From positions 62,001-126,000 of the forward strand of contig NZ_QGMP01000001.1 in assembly GCF_003259185.1 (NCBI RefSeq): a stretch of DNA of 64,000 bases. The letters are read 5' to 3'. The translations under genes and the position numbers were made by a program. The notes beneath the pieces are model-generated. The model did no database searches. It was not told the origin of the DNA and saw only the letters and a program-made list of their open reading frames with translations. Source of the DNA: Isoalcanivorax indicus (GTDB lineage Bacteria > Pseudomonadota > Gammaproteobacteria > Pseudomonadales > Alcanivoracaceae). Every line of letters starts with the position of its first letter. The first letter of the stretch is position 1. Below, piece by piece: positions 17,365 to 25,052 of the stretch.

Positions 17365-19181
17365 GCGCCTTGAGCTGGCTGGAGACACGGCTGGAACGCG
17401 GCATCCTGCGGCCCCTGGATATGAGCCTGGCACGGCTTATGGCCCGCTACAGCCCGGACGATGACGAGCCGGTCTGGCTGATGGCCCTGGTCAGCTATCT
17501 GGCGGGTCAGGGGCATGTCTGCCTGGACCTGTCGCAACCGCCGCTGCTGCCGTTCGACAGTGACGATTGCCCCTGGCTGCCACCGGCCTTGCCGCCGGAG
17601 GTGGACGGCCATCTGATCGGCACCCCGGATGACACCTGCCTGCTGGTCAGGGAAGCCAGCCGCCTGTATCTGGCGCGGCATTATCAGGCGGAAGGGCGTG
17701 TGGTCCATGCGGTGCGCGCTCGCTGTCGTTTGCGCGATCTGCCCATCGGCCTGGCGGGCGAGTTGGCCGGGCCCCTGTTTCCGACGACGGCGCAACCGGA
17801 CTGGCAACGTGTGGCGGCCATCAATTGTGCCCTGCACCGTTTTGGCATCATTACCGGCGGGCCGGGGACCGGCAAGACCTGGACGGTCACCCGGATGCTG
17901 GCACTGCAACTGCTGCTGGCGGCGCACCGTTACCCGGAAGCGCCGTTGCCGCGCTTGCGCCTGGCCGCGCCCACCGGCAAGGCGGCGGCGCGCCTGACCG
18001 AATCCCTGCGTGCCGCGCTGGTCGATCTGCCGTTGCCGGACATGCTGCGCGCGGCCATGCCCACTGAGGCGGTCACCCTGCACCGATTGCTGGGCGCGGG
18101 CCGTGATGGCCGGCCACGCTATCATGCCGGGCGGCTGCTGCCGGTGGATGTGGTGGTGGTGGATGAAGCCTCGATGATTGACCTGGGGTTGATGACACAA
18201 CTGGTGTCGGCGCTGCCGGACGCTGCGGCCCTGTATCTGGTGGGCGACCGCGATCAGCTCGCGTCGGTGGAGGCGGGCAGTGTGTTTGCTGACCTGTGCG
18301 GTGAAGACAGCGACGCCGGGAATCGCTTCTCGCCGAACGTGTTCAGCCGACTTCTCGGGGAAGCGCTGACGGGCCTGTCCCAGGACACGGCCATGACCTT
18401 GCCGGATGACCAGGTGGTGCGCCTGGCGCGCGTGCATCGATATGACGAAGCGGCAGGGATAGGACGTCTGGCCGATGCCGTGCGTCTGGGCGACATGGCG
18501 GCGGTGCAGGCGTTGCGCGCAGACCCGCCAGAAGATTTGCACTGGCTGGCGCCGGACCGTGCGGCATTGGTGGAGCAGGCGGCTACCGCCCTGGCGCCGA
18601 TGCTGGCGCTGGCCCGTGAGGGCGCTGCGCCCGAAGCGGTGCTGGCGGCTTTTGCCCGATTTCGCCTGCTCTGTGCCCAGCGCCGTGGTCCCTGGGGCGT
18701 CGAGACCTTTAATGCCCTGATTACCCGGGCACTGAGAGCTCGTGGCCTGAGCGGCCATCAGCCCTGGTTCCCGGGCCGGGCGGTGTTATTGACGCGCAAC
18801 GACTGGAGCCAGGGCCTGTTCAACGGCGATGCCGGCGTTACGCTGATGGACCCCGCAGACGGCCAGCTCAAGGTGGTCTTTGCCACCGCCGATGGCAGCT
18901 TGCGCTGGGTGCCCCCCGTGCGGCTGCCGGCCTTTGAAGACGCCTGGGCCATGACCATTCACAAGAGTCAGGGCAGTGAATTTGACCAGGTACTGGTGGT
19001 GTTGCCAGAGCACGATTCGCCGCTGCTGGGACGGGAACTGTTGTACACGGGGCTCACCCGTGCCCGGCAGCAGGTCTCGGTGGTGGCCAGCGATGCGGTG
19101 CTGCAACTGACGCTGGGGCGCCGCATCCAGCGTCGTTCCGGGCTGGCTGCACGGCTGCGGGACGGGTTGCGGGATGAATAG
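17361..19181 (+). CDS. recD: Exodeoxyribonuclease V alpha subunit RecD
   Basis: RecD is the 5'-3' helicase of RecBCD. The 606-residue protein has Walker A GGPGTGKTWT (K172), AAPTGKAAARL, VVDEASMID and the late helicase motif HKSQGSEFDQVLVVLP. Length matches the family (about 608). The start is GTG 17361, in a GTGA overlap with the recB stop, with AGGAGGGG directly upstream. Overlap and a strong ribosome site suggest coupled translation. Confidence 0.97.
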   Translation: MSALSWLETRLERGILRPLDMSLARLMARYSPDDDEPVWLMALVSYLAGQGHVCLDLSQPPLLPFDSDDCPWLPPALPPEVDGHLIGTPDDTCLLVREASRLYLARHYQAEGRVVHAVRARCRLRDLPIGLAGELAGPLFPTTAQPDWQRVAAINCALHRFGIITGGPGTGKTWTVTRMLALQLLLAAHRYPEAPLPRLRLAAPTGKAAARLTESLRAALVDLPLPDMLRAAMPTEAVTLHRLLGAGRDGRPRYHAGRLLPVDVVVVDEASMIDLGLMTQLVSALPDAAALYLVGDRDQLASVEAGSVFADLCGEDSDAGNRFSPNVFSRLLGEALTGLSQDTAMTLPDDQVVRLARVHRYDEAAGIGRLADAVRLGDMAAVQALRADPPEDLHWLAPDRAALVEQAATALAPMLALAREGAAPEAVLAAFARFRLLCAQRRGPWGVETFNALITRALRARGLSGHQPWFPGRAVLLTRNDWSQGLFNGDAGVTLMDPADGQLKVVFATADGSLRWVPPVRLPAFEDAWAMTIHKSQGSEFDQVLVVLPEHDSPLLGRELLYTGLTRARQQVSVVASDAVLQLTLGRRIQRRSGLAARLRDGLRDE

Positions 19182-19605
19182 TGCGATGGGCAGTGCGATG
19201 TCCGGCACCCTCCGTGTTTTCGTTTATGGCACGCTGCTGCGCGGAGAGAGCAATCACCATTGGCTGGCGGGCGCGCGCTTCCTTGGCCGCTGGCAGACGC
19301 CCGCGCGCTTCCGCCTGTTTTCCCTCGGCAGTTATCCCGTGCTGTGCCCGGGTGGCCGTCAGGCCGTAGCAGGCGAAGTCTATGCGGTGGATGCTGACGG
19401 GCTCGCCGCGCTGGACCGGCTGGAGGAATATCCCGCCTGTTACGATCGCATTCAGTTGTCATCCCCCTTCGGCCCGGTCTGGGTTTATGTGCAGCACAAG
19501 GCACCTGCGCGGGGCCGATTGCTGCGCCAGGGCCGCTGGCGTGACCGGCCGCCCCGCCCGACGCCGTTTCGAGGCGTGGCGCGCACTCAGGGGCCGGAGG
19601 AGTGA
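19174..19605 (+). CDS. Gamma-glutamylcyclotransferase-fold protein (AIG2-like)
   Basis: A 143-residue cytosolic protein with the glycine-rich signature VFVYGTLLRGESN near the N-terminus and the putative catalytic acid in LDRLEEYP. The fold is found in gamma-glutamylamine cyclotransferases, but the substrate is unknown. The chosen ATG overlaps the end of recD by eight bases, so it may be the last gene of the recCBD operon; alternative ATGs are at 19186 and 19198. The C-terminal 25 residues are basic and probably disordered. Confidence 0.8.
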   Translation: MNSAMGSAMSGTLRVFVYGTLLRGESNHHWLAGARFLGRWQTPARFRLFSLGSYPVLCPGGRQAVAGEVYAVDADGLAALDRLEEYPACYDRIQLSSPFGPVWVYVQHKAPARGRLLRQGRWRDRPPRPTPFRGVARTQGPEE

Positions 19606-19612
19606 TGCTGGC

Positions 19613-21670
19613 ATGAGGGGGGTGTTGCAGCGCCTGTTGCTCTGGACGGTGTTGCTGGGCGCCGTCTTGCCGGGCATGACCGGGTGCGCCAGCCGGACGT
19701 CGCTCACCGGTGAGCCCTATCGCCTGACCATGCCAGCGCTGGAAACGGCGCTGGAACATACCCGGGTGCAGGCAGTGCAGGTGGATGGGGCGTTACGCCT
19801 GGGGTTCGTCAACGACAACGAATACCTGTGGTTCGGTGTCAGCCCGCTGGATGTGCATGAAGAAGACGGCGTGGCCATCTGGCTGACCGAACTGCACATT
19901 CACGAGCGGCTGCGTCGCCCACCCCGCCGTGCCCGGCCGGTTACCGTGCTGGATGACGATGAGGTGGCCGTTATCCTGCGCGACATGATCGGCTGGCTGA
20001 CGCCGCACGAGCCCGAGCAGGGTCTGGCGTTGCAATTGCGGCGGCGTGAACTGGTGAGCTGGCGTGATGAACAGGGCGGGTTACATATCCTGCCCTGGCC
20101 CGAGGTGCCCCCGTCGGTGACCCTGGTCGAGCGCATGGATGATCGCCAGCTTGCGGTGCGCATGCTGTCGCTGCTGCAGGACATGAATGCCAACAGTGAA
20201 GCGCCTCTTTTTGGGCCGATGCTGTTCACGCTGACCCCGGATCAGCCGGGGGCATTGGGCTGGATTTATGCAGATCCCGAGGCGGGCGAGTTGCTCTATG
20301 TGCTGTCGCCGGCGGAGGGCGCCGACGCCCGCGAACCGATGCTGCGGGTGTCACTGAAGACACTCGACCGGGTCGTGGTGCGCAGCCATTTTCTGACGTT
20401 TCTGAAGAACCCGGTCACCACGGTGCGGCGGCTGTTCGGCCACGTCGAGGATGCCGTGGTCAGTGTGGCCCGGCGCGGGCCGGAGGCGATCGATCCGCAG
20501 GCTCCTCTGCATGAGGGGCCGGGCATGGATCTGGAAGCCTGGGAGCATCGGCTGGATGCCTTGACGGGGCACCATCGTTACCCCGGCGAATTGACGTTTC
20601 TGGTGGGCGGTGATGTGTTCTTCCCGGAACTGGTCGAACGCATCCATGCGGCGCAAAAGAGCGTGGATATCCGCACCTATATTTTTGATAACGATGAATA
20701 TGCCGTGCAGCTGGCCGACCTGCTGCGTGCACGCAGCGACGACATCCGCGTGCGCGTGATGATGGACGATCTTGGCTCCATGATGGCCGGGCTGACGCCG
20801 CCGCCGGAGGGGTACGGGCCTGGCTTCCAGCCACCCTCGGACATGGTGCGTTATCTGCGCAGTGGTTCGGCGGTGCAGGCGCGCCGTGTGGGCAATCCCT
20901 GGCTGACGGGCGACCACGCCAAGCTGACGTTGGTGGACCGGGATGTGGCCTATGTGGGGGGGATGAACTACGGTGCCGAATACCGCTATCACTGGCATGA
21001 CATGATGGTACGCGTGGAAGGCCCGGTGGTCGGGCGGTTGCAGACGGAATTCGATCGCGCCTGGGCGCACGCCGGGCCGGGCGGCGACCTGGCGTATCTC
21101 ATTCGTTCGTTGCGTTTGCCTCGGCTGGAAGTCACTGAAATGCCGGACGGCATGGCGCCGGTGCGCGTGCTGCGTACCCGCTCCGGACAGCGGGAAATCC
21201 TGCGTGCACAGTTGGCGGCCATCGCTTCCGCGCAGCGTTATATCTTTATCGCCACGCCTTACTTTACCGAGCCGGACGTCATCAATGCGTTGCTGGCGGC
21301 GCGGGCGCGCGGCGTTGACGTGCGGGTGGTGTTGCCCGGCGAAGGCAACCACGGGGTGATGAACAGCGCCAACCTGTTCACGGCGAACCAGTTGCTGGCA
21401 GGGGGCGTGCGCATGTTCATCTATCCGGGCATGACCCATGTCAAAGCAGCCATTTACGATGGTTGGGCGAGTTTCGGCTCTGCCAACTTCGATCGGCTGA
21501 GCTTCAAGATGAACCAGGAGATCAACCTGGCCACGTCTGACCCGGCTACCGTAAGCGCCCTGAAAGATGTGCTGTTCATGCCGCACTTTGCGATCAGCCA
21601 GGAACTGCTGGCACCGCTGGCCTGGACCTGGTCGGACTATGTCGCCGGGATACTGTCGCGCCCTCTCTGA
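19613..21670 (+). CDS. Phospholipase D-like lipoprotein
   Basis: A 685-residue predicted lipoprotein with lipobox-like MTGC within the first 25 residues and GGAGGAG ten bases before ATG 19613. The C-terminal half (from about residue 330) holds two HKD motifs, H-A-K-L-T-L-V-D and H-V-K-A-A-I-Y-D, each followed by Gly/Asn-rich strands (GGMNY, GSANFD), as in cardiolipin synthase and phosphatidyltransferase-type PLD enzymes. The first ~310 residues form a separate domain that I do not recognise. Probable site of action is the periplasmic face of an envelope membrane. The exact lipid reaction is not determined. Confidence 0.87.
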   Translation: MRGVLQRLLLWTVLLGAVLPGMTGCASRTSLTGEPYRLTMPALETALEHTRVQAVQVDGALRLGFVNDNEYLWFGVSPLDVHEEDGVAIWLTELHIHERLRRPPRRARPVTVLDDDEVAVILRDMIGWLTPHEPEQGLALQLRRRELVSWRDEQGGLHILPWPEVPPSVTLVERMDDRQLAVRMLSLLQDMNANSEAPLFGPMLFTLTPDQPGALGWIYADPEAGELLYVLSPAEGADAREPMLRVSLKTLDRVVVRSHFLTFLKNPVTTVRRLFGHVEDAVVSVARRGPEAIDPQAPLHEGPGMDLEAWEHRLDALTGHHRYPGELTFLVGGDVFFPELVERIHAAQKSVDIRTYIFDNDEYAVQLADLLRARSDDIRVRVMMDDLGSMMAGLTPPPEGYGPGFQPPSDMVRYLRSGSAVQARRVGNPWLTGDHAKLTLVDRDVAYVGGMNYGAEYRYHWHDMMVRVEGPVVGRLQTEFDRAWAHAGPGGDLAYLIRSLRLPRLEVTEMPDGMAPVRVLRTRSGQREILRAQLAAIASAQRYIFIATPYFTEPDVINALLAARARGVDVRVVLPGEGNHGVMNSANLFTANQLLAGGVRMFIYPGMTHVKAAIYDGWASFGSANFDRLSFKMNQEINLATSDPATVSALKDVLFMPHFAISQELLAPLAWTWSDYVAGILSRPL

Positions 21671-21679
21671 CGGGCGTGC

Positions 21680-23035
21680 TCAATAGCGGGTTTCCGCCAT
21701 GCCAGAGAACTGTTTCGCCAGATAAGTGGCATAGTCGTCTGTCATCCCGGCAAGGAAATCCAGCGCCCGCATCATGCATTGATAGGTGCGCTGTTCCACG
21801 GGCAGGGTGGCCATTTCCGGCGGGAAGCTGTGTCGGCCGATCAGGTCGATGATGCGTTGATGGCGGAAGTTGGAAGCATCGCCACTGGCGTGGCTCGCCA
21901 CGGCATCAATCAGACCGTCCAGCAGTTTGCCGATCACCTCGAATGCCCCGATCTCCAGCTCTACCTTGCGCGGATGCTCGAAGACCTTGGTGCGGGCCAG
22001 TTGCTTGGCATTTTCCACCACGTCACGCACGGCGGGCTCGCAGTGGGAAATAAGATCGCCATCCAGTTTTCCGGCCAGCAAACGGTCATGGTTGGCCATG
22101 AAGGCTTCCACGCCGGCTTCGATGAAGCGCTCGATGATCTTGCCGCGCAGCAGGGCGGCCTTGCGGCCCACGCGCAGGTCAGAATGCAGCAGACGCCGCA
22201 CCTCTTCACTGTCCGGAATGGCCGGTGCCAGCAGGGCATGCACTTCATCCCAGTGCAGCAGATCCATTTCCAGACCATCTTCGAGGTCGATAATGGCGTA
22301 GCAGAAGTCGTCGGCGGCCTCCACCAGATAGGCCAGCGGATGGCGGGCATAGATGTCGGCAGCCTGAGGCGTCAGGCCCGTGGCCCGGGCCACCTCGCGG
22401 AAGGCGTCCGCTTCTGCCAGGAAGGCACTGTACTTGGCAGGTCGCGGGCAGGCCTCCTGCAGGCTGGTGGCGGACAGCCACGGGTATTTGAGAAAGGCGC
22501 CCAGGGTGGCATAGGTCAGCCGCATGCCGTCGTCGTACTGGTGATACTCGCTTTTGGTCAGGATGCGGAAGCCCTGGGCGTTGCCCTCGAAGATCGCCAG
22601 GTCGCTGGCCTGTTCGGGTGGCAGGGTGTCGAGGTAGCGCTTGCCACGTTCGCCGAACCAGGCGCGGATGGCGCGCTCCCCGGTGTGGCCGAAGGGCGGG
22701 TTGCCGATGTCATGGGCCAGGCAGGCGGACTGCACGATGTCGCCCAGGTCCGTGGGGCCTGTGTCTGAGGGGAGCAGACGCTGCTGTTCGAGCCGCTCGC
22801 CCACGCGAATGCCCAGGGTGCGCCCGACACAGGACACCTCCAGCGAATGGGTCAGCCGATTGTGCACATGGTCGTTGGTCGCCAGCGGGTGCACCTGGGT
22901 CTTGCGTGCCAGCCGCCGGAAGGCCCCGGAAAAGATGATCTTGTCATGATCGCGGACGAAGGCGGTGCGACCGCGCTCGTCCTTGGCCGCGCGGTCGCCC
23001 AGGCGGCGCTTGTTCAGCAAGGTATTCCAGTCCAT
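21680..23035 (-). CDS. dgt: Deoxyguanosinetriphosphate triphosphohydrolase (dGTPase-like)
   Basis: An HD-domain enzyme expected to cleave dNTPs to nucleoside and tripolyphosphate. The 451-residue protein carries NRLTHSLEV (first metal His) and CLAHDIGNPPFGHTGE (HD pair) in the spacing of this family. Length fits the ~440-450 residue dGTPases of pseudomonads more than the ~505 of E. coli. ATG 23035 follows GGATG. Convergent with the PLD gene, with only nine bases between the stops. Confidence 0.93.
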   Translation of the reverse strand: MDWNTLLNKRRLGDRAAKDERGRTAFVRDHDKIIFSGAFRRLARKTQVHPLATNDHVHNRLTHSLEVSCVGRTLGIRVGERLEQQRLLPSDTGPTDLGDIVQSACLAHDIGNPPFGHTGERAIRAWFGERGKRYLDTLPPEQASDLAIFEGNAQGFRILTKSEYHQYDDGMRLTYATLGAFLKYPWLSATSLQEACPRPAKYSAFLAEADAFREVARATGLTPQAADIYARHPLAYLVEAADDFCYAIIDLEDGLEMDLLHWDEVHALLAPAIPDSEEVRRLLHSDLRVGRKAALLRGKIIERFIEAGVEAFMANHDRLLAGKLDGDLISHCEPAVRDVVENAKQLARTKVFEHPRKVELEIGAFEVIGKLLDGLIDAVASHASGDASNFRHQRIIDLIGRHSFPPEMATLPVEQRTYQCMMRALDFLAGMTDDYATYLAKQFSGMAETRY

Positions 23036-23143
23036 GAGGCATCCGGTTCAAGTGGCTACTGGCAGGCAGTATATCGGCAATCCATCGCTGTGCGGCACCC
23101 GTGCTAGACTCAGGCGGCGTCTTAATATCGGGAGAGACAGAAC

Positions 23144-23623
23144 GTGAGTGATGTGTACGGATTTTCCGCCACCACCCTGCGTGGCGAAGAACGCAGCCTG
23201 GCCGACTATCGTGGCAAGGTGTTGCTGATCGTCAATACGGCCAGCAAATGTGGGCTGACCCCGCAGTACAAGGGTCTGCAAGCGCTGTATGAACAGTATC
23301 AGGAGCGCGGTCTCGTGATTCTGGGGTTCCCCTGCGACCAGTTCGGTCATCAGGAGCCGGGTGACGAGACCCAGATCAGCGAATTCTGCGAGATCAATTA
23401 CGGCGTCAGCTTCCCCATGTTCGGCAAGATCGAGGTGAATGGCAGCAAAGCGCACCCGCTGTATCAACACCTGAAGGAACAGGCTCCGGGGCTGCTTGGC
23501 AGCAAGGGGATCAAATGGAACTTCACCAAGTTCCTGGTCAATCGCGAGGGTGATGTGGTCAAGCGCTATGCACCCACCGACAAGCCAGAGAAGCTCGCCG
23601 GCGATATCGAAGCGTTGCTCTGA
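23144..23623 (+). CDS. Glutathione peroxidase family protein
   Basis: A 159-residue thiol peroxidase of the GPx/BtuE type that reduces hydroperoxides, probably with thioredoxin or glutathione. It shows NTASKCGLTPQ with peroxidatic C36 (Cys rather than selenocysteine), GFPCDQFG and the WNFTKFLV motif holding the catalytic Trp-Asn. The start is GTG 23144, with GGGAGAG upstream. A GC-rich 8-bp stem (23637-23644 with 23651-23658) after the stop may end transcription. Confidence 0.93.
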   Translation: MSDVYGFSATTLRGEERSLADYRGKVLLIVNTASKCGLTPQYKGLQALYEQYQERGLVILGFPCDQFGHQEPGDETQISEFCEINYGVSFPMFGKIEVNGSKAHPLYQHLKEQAPGLLGSKGIKWNFTKFLVNREGDVVKRYAPTDKPEKLAGDIEALL

Positions 23624-23766
23624 GATGTTACCCCGCCGCCGCCCTGTCCGGGGCGGCGCACCGGTTCCCCTTGCACGTCATCGCACGCGAATAGCATTTT
23701 TATTCGCCAGTGTAAAATCAGAAAAACCCTGACTCGCAAGTCGCATGGCGGATCACCTATTTTCGT

Positions 23767-23820
23767 GTAAGAGATATCTGACAATTCATGTGAGAGATCG
23801 CTGATGCGCTGTAAGAGATC
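23767..23820 (+). repeat. Three helically phased TGTRAGAGAT repeats
   Basis: Copies at 23767-23776 (TGTAAGAGAT), 23790-23799 (TGTGAGAGAT) and 23811-23820 (TGTAAGAGAT) are spaced 23 and 21 bp apart, about two helical turns. Same-strand, same-face repeats of this kind are usual for an activator or repressor array. The binding protein is unknown. Confidence 0.6.
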
Positions 23821-24008
23821 GGATAACAGGCTGTGCGCTCGCGCACAAAAACTGCCGAACGATCGTACTGGAAAGACTGAAAATTGATCATAAAGCGCCA
23901 CTTTTTTTGTTTTTTTGAATCAGTTCACCCGGAATTTTCATTTTTGACATTTGTATCCGTTCTGCAGAAGAATCCCTGCGCTTTCCGGTGTGCCTGAAGC
24001 ACCGGAAG

Positions 24009-24034
24009 TGATGGCATTCTGATATCACTGCTGA
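24009..24034 (+). promoter_or_regulatory. Sequence shared with the XRE regulator leader
   Basis: GTGATGGCAT-tc-TGATATCA-c-TG-c-TG matches 57109-57134 at 22 of 26 positions. It contains the palindrome TGATATCA and lies nine bases before the first T6SS gene. It could be an operator or part of a shared promoter (extended -10 TGATATCA). The GG-N10-TC layout does not meet the sigma-54 requirement for GC at -12. Confidence 0.6.
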
Positions 24035-24042
24035 GGTTTTTT

Positions 24043-24570
24043 GTGGCAGAACAGGGACGAAAAAAAACAGCGCCAGGGAGTGCTTCGCGTCTTTCCGGTA
24101 CCGCCGTGCAGAAACTGGTGCGCGGTGTGGCGCGTCTGGTGGAAGGACAGCGGCGTTTCGCCGACGAGTTCGGCTTGCCCTACGGACGACTCTTTCACGA
24201 TGCCTTCGAAGCGTTCAAGGATCAGCCACCGGAAACGGTGATTCGCGCCTGGCTGGATGCCGGTGCGGAGGCTGATGGAGCGCTGGAGGCCTTGTTCTCG
24301 GATTTGCTGGGCCACCAGCTTGCACTGGTGGAGGCGCTGGCGGCTGTCAGCGCCGCGCCCGACAAGACATCCGGTCTTGCCGAGCGTCTGGCAACCTTGT
24401 TCCGGCGTGCGCCGCAGGTGCGGCACGATGCCAGTCATCGGGATTACATGGAAGTGATCGCGCCGGTCTTTGTGACCGCTTACGCCTCGGCCAGAGAGCA
24501 GGTGACACCGCCTGCTTCTCTGCCGTCAGGCGCAGGCCATTCCTCTTCCTCCTCCAGTCAGGATTTATGA
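24043..24570 (+). CDS. TagH/Fha C-terminal-domain-like protein at the head of the T6SS operon
   Basis: A 175-residue cytosolic protein from GTG 24043 (GAGG upstream). The helical core (KLVRGVARLVEGQRRF..., LFSDLLGHQLALVEAL, YMEVIAPVFVTAYASARE) resembles the C-terminal region of T6SS-associated FHA proteins (TagH/Fha), which includes the typical DLxxHQxAL segment and ends in an F-x-x-A-Y-like helix. No FHA domain precedes it. The last ~20 residues are Ser-rich and disordered. In other systems Fha is the target of TagF, and TagF is encoded in this operon. The assignment rests on pattern memory and is moderate. The stop overlaps tssJ by four bases. Confidence 0.55.
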   Translation: MAEQGRKKTAPGSASRLSGTAVQKLVRGVARLVEGQRRFADEFGLPYGRLFHDAFEAFKDQPPETVIRAWLDAGAEADGALEALFSDLLGHQLALVEALAAVSAAPDKTSGLAERLATLFRRAPQVRHDASHRDYMEVIAPVFVTAYASAREQVTPPASLPSGAGHSSSSSSQDL

Positions 24571-25016
24571 CGATGCGCGCGTCTCTGCTTGCTGTAATGA
24601 CCGTGTTGCTGGCCGCTTGTGGCTCTCCGGCACTGAAAGTCGGGGTTTCCTCGACGGCGGATATCAACAAGAACGAATTTGACGAGCCGCTGGCGGTGGT
24701 CGTGCGCGTTTACCAGTTGCGTGACCCGCAGCGTTTCGAGGAGGCCACCTTCGAGGAGCTCTGGCGCGAGGATTACCGCGTGCTGGGTAACGACCTGGTG
24801 ATGAAAGAAGAATTCACCATGGACCCGGCCTATCAGCGCCGCATCGACATGCCGCGCCACGACCAGGCCAAGCATGTCGCCGCCATGGCGGTGTTTCGTG
24901 CGCCGGAAGATACCCACTGGCGCGATCTCAAGCCCATGCCCGGCAATTTCCTCACCCGGCGGTTCAGTCGCCGGGTCGGGGTCACCCTGGAGCAGAACCG
25001 TCTGATTCTGGATTGA
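24567..25016 (+). CDS. tssJ: T6SS outer-membrane lipoprotein TssJ
   Basis: TssJ anchors the TssJLM membrane complex in the outer membrane. The 149-residue precursor has a short signal peptide with lipobox LLAAC and a beta-sandwich core (VVVRVYQLRDPQRFEEATFEELW is the characteristic segment). ATG 24567 lies in an ATGA overlap with the preceding stop. Gene position directly before tssK-tssL-tssM is standard. Confidence 0.92.
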   Translation: MTMRASLLAVMTVLLAACGSPALKVGVSSTADINKNEFDEPLAVVVRVYQLRDPQRFEEATFEELWREDYRVLGNDLVMKEEFTMDPAYQRRIDMPRHDQAKHVAAMAVFRAPEDTHWRDLKPMPGNFLTRRFSRRVGVTLEQNRLILD

Positions 25017-25020
25017 TGTC

Positions 25021-25052
25021 ATGAGTGAGCAACAGCATGAGTGAACAGCAGA
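25021..25052 (+). repeat. Tandem duplication of the tssK start region
   Basis: ATGAGTGAGCAACAGC (25021-25036) is followed directly by ATGAGTGAACAGCAGA (25037-25052). The 16-bp units match at 13 positions. The first copy meets a stop after seven codons in its own frame; the second is the in-frame tssK start. Confidence 0.7.

Larger units (their letters stand above)
23624..24042. promoter_or_regulatory. AT-rich regulatory region in front of the T6SS operon
   Basis: These 419 bp are much AT-richer than the neighbouring genes and hold no gene. I see: a GC-rich stem after gpx; three direct repeats TGTRAGAGAT at 23767, 23790 and 23811; a T-rich run near 23904-23918; a perfect -35 match TTGACA at 23944-23949 without a good -10 at normal spacing; an 8-bp inverted repeat TTCCGGTG at 23983-23990 with 24000-24007; and a 26-bp sequence at 24009-24034 that also occurs before an XRE gene at 57109. 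Confidence 0.7.

Noticed and set aside
23882-23896. FNR-type site at TTGATCATAA
   Set aside because: Only one half (TTGAT) fits; the second half ATCAA is missing at the right spacing.
23944-23972. Sigma-70 promoter with TTGACA before the T6SS
   Set aside because: The -35 match is perfect, but no reasonable -10 lies 16-18 bases downstream. Kept only as a note in the regulatory region.
24012-24029. Sigma-54 promoter before the T6SS operon
   Set aside because: TGGCAT has the GG, but the bases ten positions later are TC instead of the required GC, in both copies of the shared sequence.
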